A stretch of DNA of 7,905 nt from Flavobacteriaceae bacterium (lineage in GTDB: Bacteria > Bacteroidota > Bacteroidia > Flavobacteriales > Flavobacteriaceae): assembly GCA_016763595.1 (NCBI GenBank), contig JAESTN010000034.1:1-7905 (forward strand). Direction: 5' to 3'. The notes below the pieces were generated by a model. The model was not told the DNA's origin. It made no database searches and worked only from the letters and a program-made list of their open reading frames with translations. This document shows, piece by piece, positions 7,255 to 7,905 of this stretch (position 1 is the stretch's first letter; every line of letters starts with the position of its first letter). Both the position numbers and the translations under genes were made by a program.

Positions 7255-7308
7255 ATCGTCGGGGAACGATTAAAACCCAGTGGAAATTTCCACTGAGCCT
7301 TAGTATCA
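7229..7308 (-). ncRNA. Candidate small structured RNA with three-way junction
   Basis: On the minus strand the region can fold into a compact three-way junction. P1 is AAGGCT (7301-7296) with AGCCTT (7254-7249). P3 is the perfect palindrome 7295-7278 (7-bp CAGTGGA stem plus AATT loop). A 7-nt linker GGTTTTA (7277-7271) follows. P2 is ATCGT/ACGAT (7270-7266 and 7259-7255) with loop TCCCCG. P1 abuts both P2 and P3 without spare bases, which is hard to get by chance. An intrinsic terminator ends the element, and an exact TAnnTTTG box lies just upstream of the predicted 5' end. The ends given are approximate: start from the promoter match, end from the T-run. It could instead be the 3' UTR of the gene at 7341-7817. 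I cannot match it to a named Rfam family; the flavobacterial Flavo-1 motif should be tested. Confidence 0.55.
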
Positions 7309-7314
7309 ATCAAA

Positions 7315-7322
7315 CAAATGTA
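7315..7322 (-). promoter_or_regulatory. Bacteroidetes -7 box TACATTTG for the candidate small RNA
   Basis: TACATTTG on the minus strand matches the Bacteroidetes housekeeping -7 consensus TAnnTTTG at every fixed position. Transcription would start around 7308, about 7 nt before helix P1. No good TTG-type -33 element is seen at the usual 17-23 nt upstream, where the sequence lies around the stop codon of the adjacent gene, so this promoter is provisional. Confidence 0.4.
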
Positions 7323-7340
7323 TTTCTAAAAAAAAGTAAA

Positions 7341-7817
7341 TTATCTATGCCCTTTTCTGTGCATTCTTTTTTTATGCATTACTTTTTTCCTTTTTGAAAC
7401 GTTAGATCTCATTTTCTTTTTCCCATGTTTTTTTAGTTTTAAAAACTTGGCATATTGCTCTTTGGTTAAAATCTGTTTCATTTTCTTTTGAAAATTTATT
7501 TTAGCGTCTAAGCTTTTATTCATTCTCTCAAAAGAATTTGTATGTACTCTCTTTTTATTATTGGCTTTTTTCGTTTTCATTTTTTGAACTCTAACAGCCA
7601 TTGCTTCACCTTTCTTTTTAAATAAATTGGTGACTTTTCTAATTTGAGAATCGTCTAAATCCAAAACTAATGCCAATTTTTTTGCGCCAAGTGTTGCTCT
7701 CTGAGCTACCGTTAGCTTTTCTCCTTTATGCATTTTTACCCTACGTGAATCGTGTTGTGCTTGCGTGGTTAATGTAAATGCAAATACAAAAACTAATATG
7801 CTTACTATTTTTTTCAT
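7341..7817 (-). CDS. Secreted basic Spy/LTXXQ-like small protein
   Basis: A 158-residue exported protein. Residues 1-20 are a signal peptide (MKKIVSILVFVFAFTLTTQA, likely cleavage near AQ/H). The mature part is mainly helical: KLTVAQRATLGAKKLALVLDL (34-54) and ILTKEQYAKFLKLK (116-129) resemble the two LTxxQ-type helices of Spy/CpxP-related periplasmic proteins and of the small heavy-metal-sensor-like proteins common in flavobacteria. The C-terminus (about 128-158) is an extreme Lys/Arg/His/Met-rich tail with HKKRMHRKGHR at the end, suggesting binding to nucleic acid, anionic envelope polymers or metal. Similarity to the Spy family is by pattern only; a function as chaperone or stress sensor is inference. 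An ECF-sigma-like promoter lies upstream. The start ATG at 7815-7817 is set by the signal peptide. The gene faces the gamma-CA gene convergently, with the candidate small RNA between them. Confidence 0.75.
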   Translation of the reverse strand: MKKIVSILVFVFAFTLTTQAQHDSRRVKMHKGEKLTVAQRATLGAKKLALVLDLDDSQIRKVTNLFKKKGEAMAVRVQKMKTKKANNKKRVHTNSFERMNKSLDAKINFQKKMKQILTKEQYAKFLKLKKHGKKKMRSNVSKRKKVMHKKRMHRKGHR

Positions 7818-7843
7818 CTTTTAAAATTTTAATTATTATGCTT

Positions 7844-7875
7844 CTATGACATTAAAAAAATGAAAAGGTTTAACA
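7844..7875 (-). promoter_or_regulatory. ECF-sigma-like promoter of the Spy-like gene
   Basis: On the minus strand TGTTAAACC (7875-7867) contains the AAC core typical of ECF -35 elements. Seventeen bases separate that AAC (7870-7868) from GTC (7850-7848) in TGTCATAG, as in GTC-type ECF -10 elements. Transcription would start near 7840, about 23 nt before the ATG. No TAnnTTTG box is found between 7818 and 7905 on this strand. An envelope-stress ECF sigma factor controlling a Spy-like gene would make sense, but this rests on short motifs only. Confidence 0.4.
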
Positions 7876-7903
7876 TTGAATGTGTTTTTAACATTCGCTT
7901 AAC
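7869..7903. repeat. Direct repeats TTTAACATT upstream of the Spy-like gene
   Basis: TTTAACATT occurs exactly at 7869-7877 and 7887-7895, 18 bp apart, with a third shorter TTAAC at 7899-7903. The first copy overlaps the proposed -35 element. ACATTGAATGT (7873-7883 region) is also an odd inverted repeat. These may be a duplicated promoter element or an activator site; the region is AT-rich and chance cannot be excluded. Confidence 0.35.
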
Positions 7904-7905
7904 AA

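Noticed and set aside
7278..7295. The 18-bp perfect palindrome as a stand-alone protein operator
   Set aside because: It fits exactly as helix P3 of the proposed RNA junction and lies between two convergent gene ends rather than at a gene start; a DNA-binding role is possible but less economical.

Overview
The window is AT-rich and tightly packed. It looks like the chromosome of a member of the Flavobacteriaceae (Bacteroidetes), broadly of the marine Polaribacter/Tenacibaculum type. Supporting this are the strong TTA/AAA/GAA codon bias, the absence of Shine-Dalgarno sequences, abutting TAATG and TAAATG gene junctions, a TAnnTTTG-type -7 box, and a two-component kinase of the TPR-transmembrane-LytS kind common in this phylum. 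The genus is inference. No phage, transposon or CRISPR signatures were seen.

Left block (1-2291, + strand): the 3' end of an ABC-F ATPase gene, a PLP-dependent enzyme of the ACC deaminase/D-cysteine desulfhydrase family, and a lipoprotein peptidoglycan hydrolase (glucosaminidase plus LysM). Spacing is 9 bp and then a 1-base overlap, so these probably share a transcript. A perfect 8-bp stem hairpin at 2298-2321 separates this block from a convergent gene for a secreted von Willebrand factor A (VWA) protein (2350-3480, minus).

Middle block (3711-7230, + strand): a TPR-containing LytS-type sensor histidine kinase, its LytTR response regulator and a gamma-carbonic-anhydrase-like hexapeptide protein, with junctions of 0 and 1 bp. 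The 230-bp divergent gap before the kinase (3481-3710) holds three imperfect repeats at an exact 21-bp period (3561-3627). That is the spacing at which LytTR regulators bind direct repeats, so this is a good candidate autoregulatory operator, possibly shared with the divergent VWA gene.

Right block (7229-7905, minus strand): a secreted, very basic Spy/LTXXQ-like small protein with an ECF-sigma-like promoter, followed downstream by an approximately 80-nt element (7229-7308). This element has its own TACATTTG -7 box, a three-way-junction fold whose helices abut without gaps, and an intrinsic terminator whose 5' arm is also the closing helix of the junction. I interpret it as a small non-coding RNA, free-standing or 3'-UTR-derived. 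Together with the 21-bp LytTR repeats it is the most interesting signal in the window.
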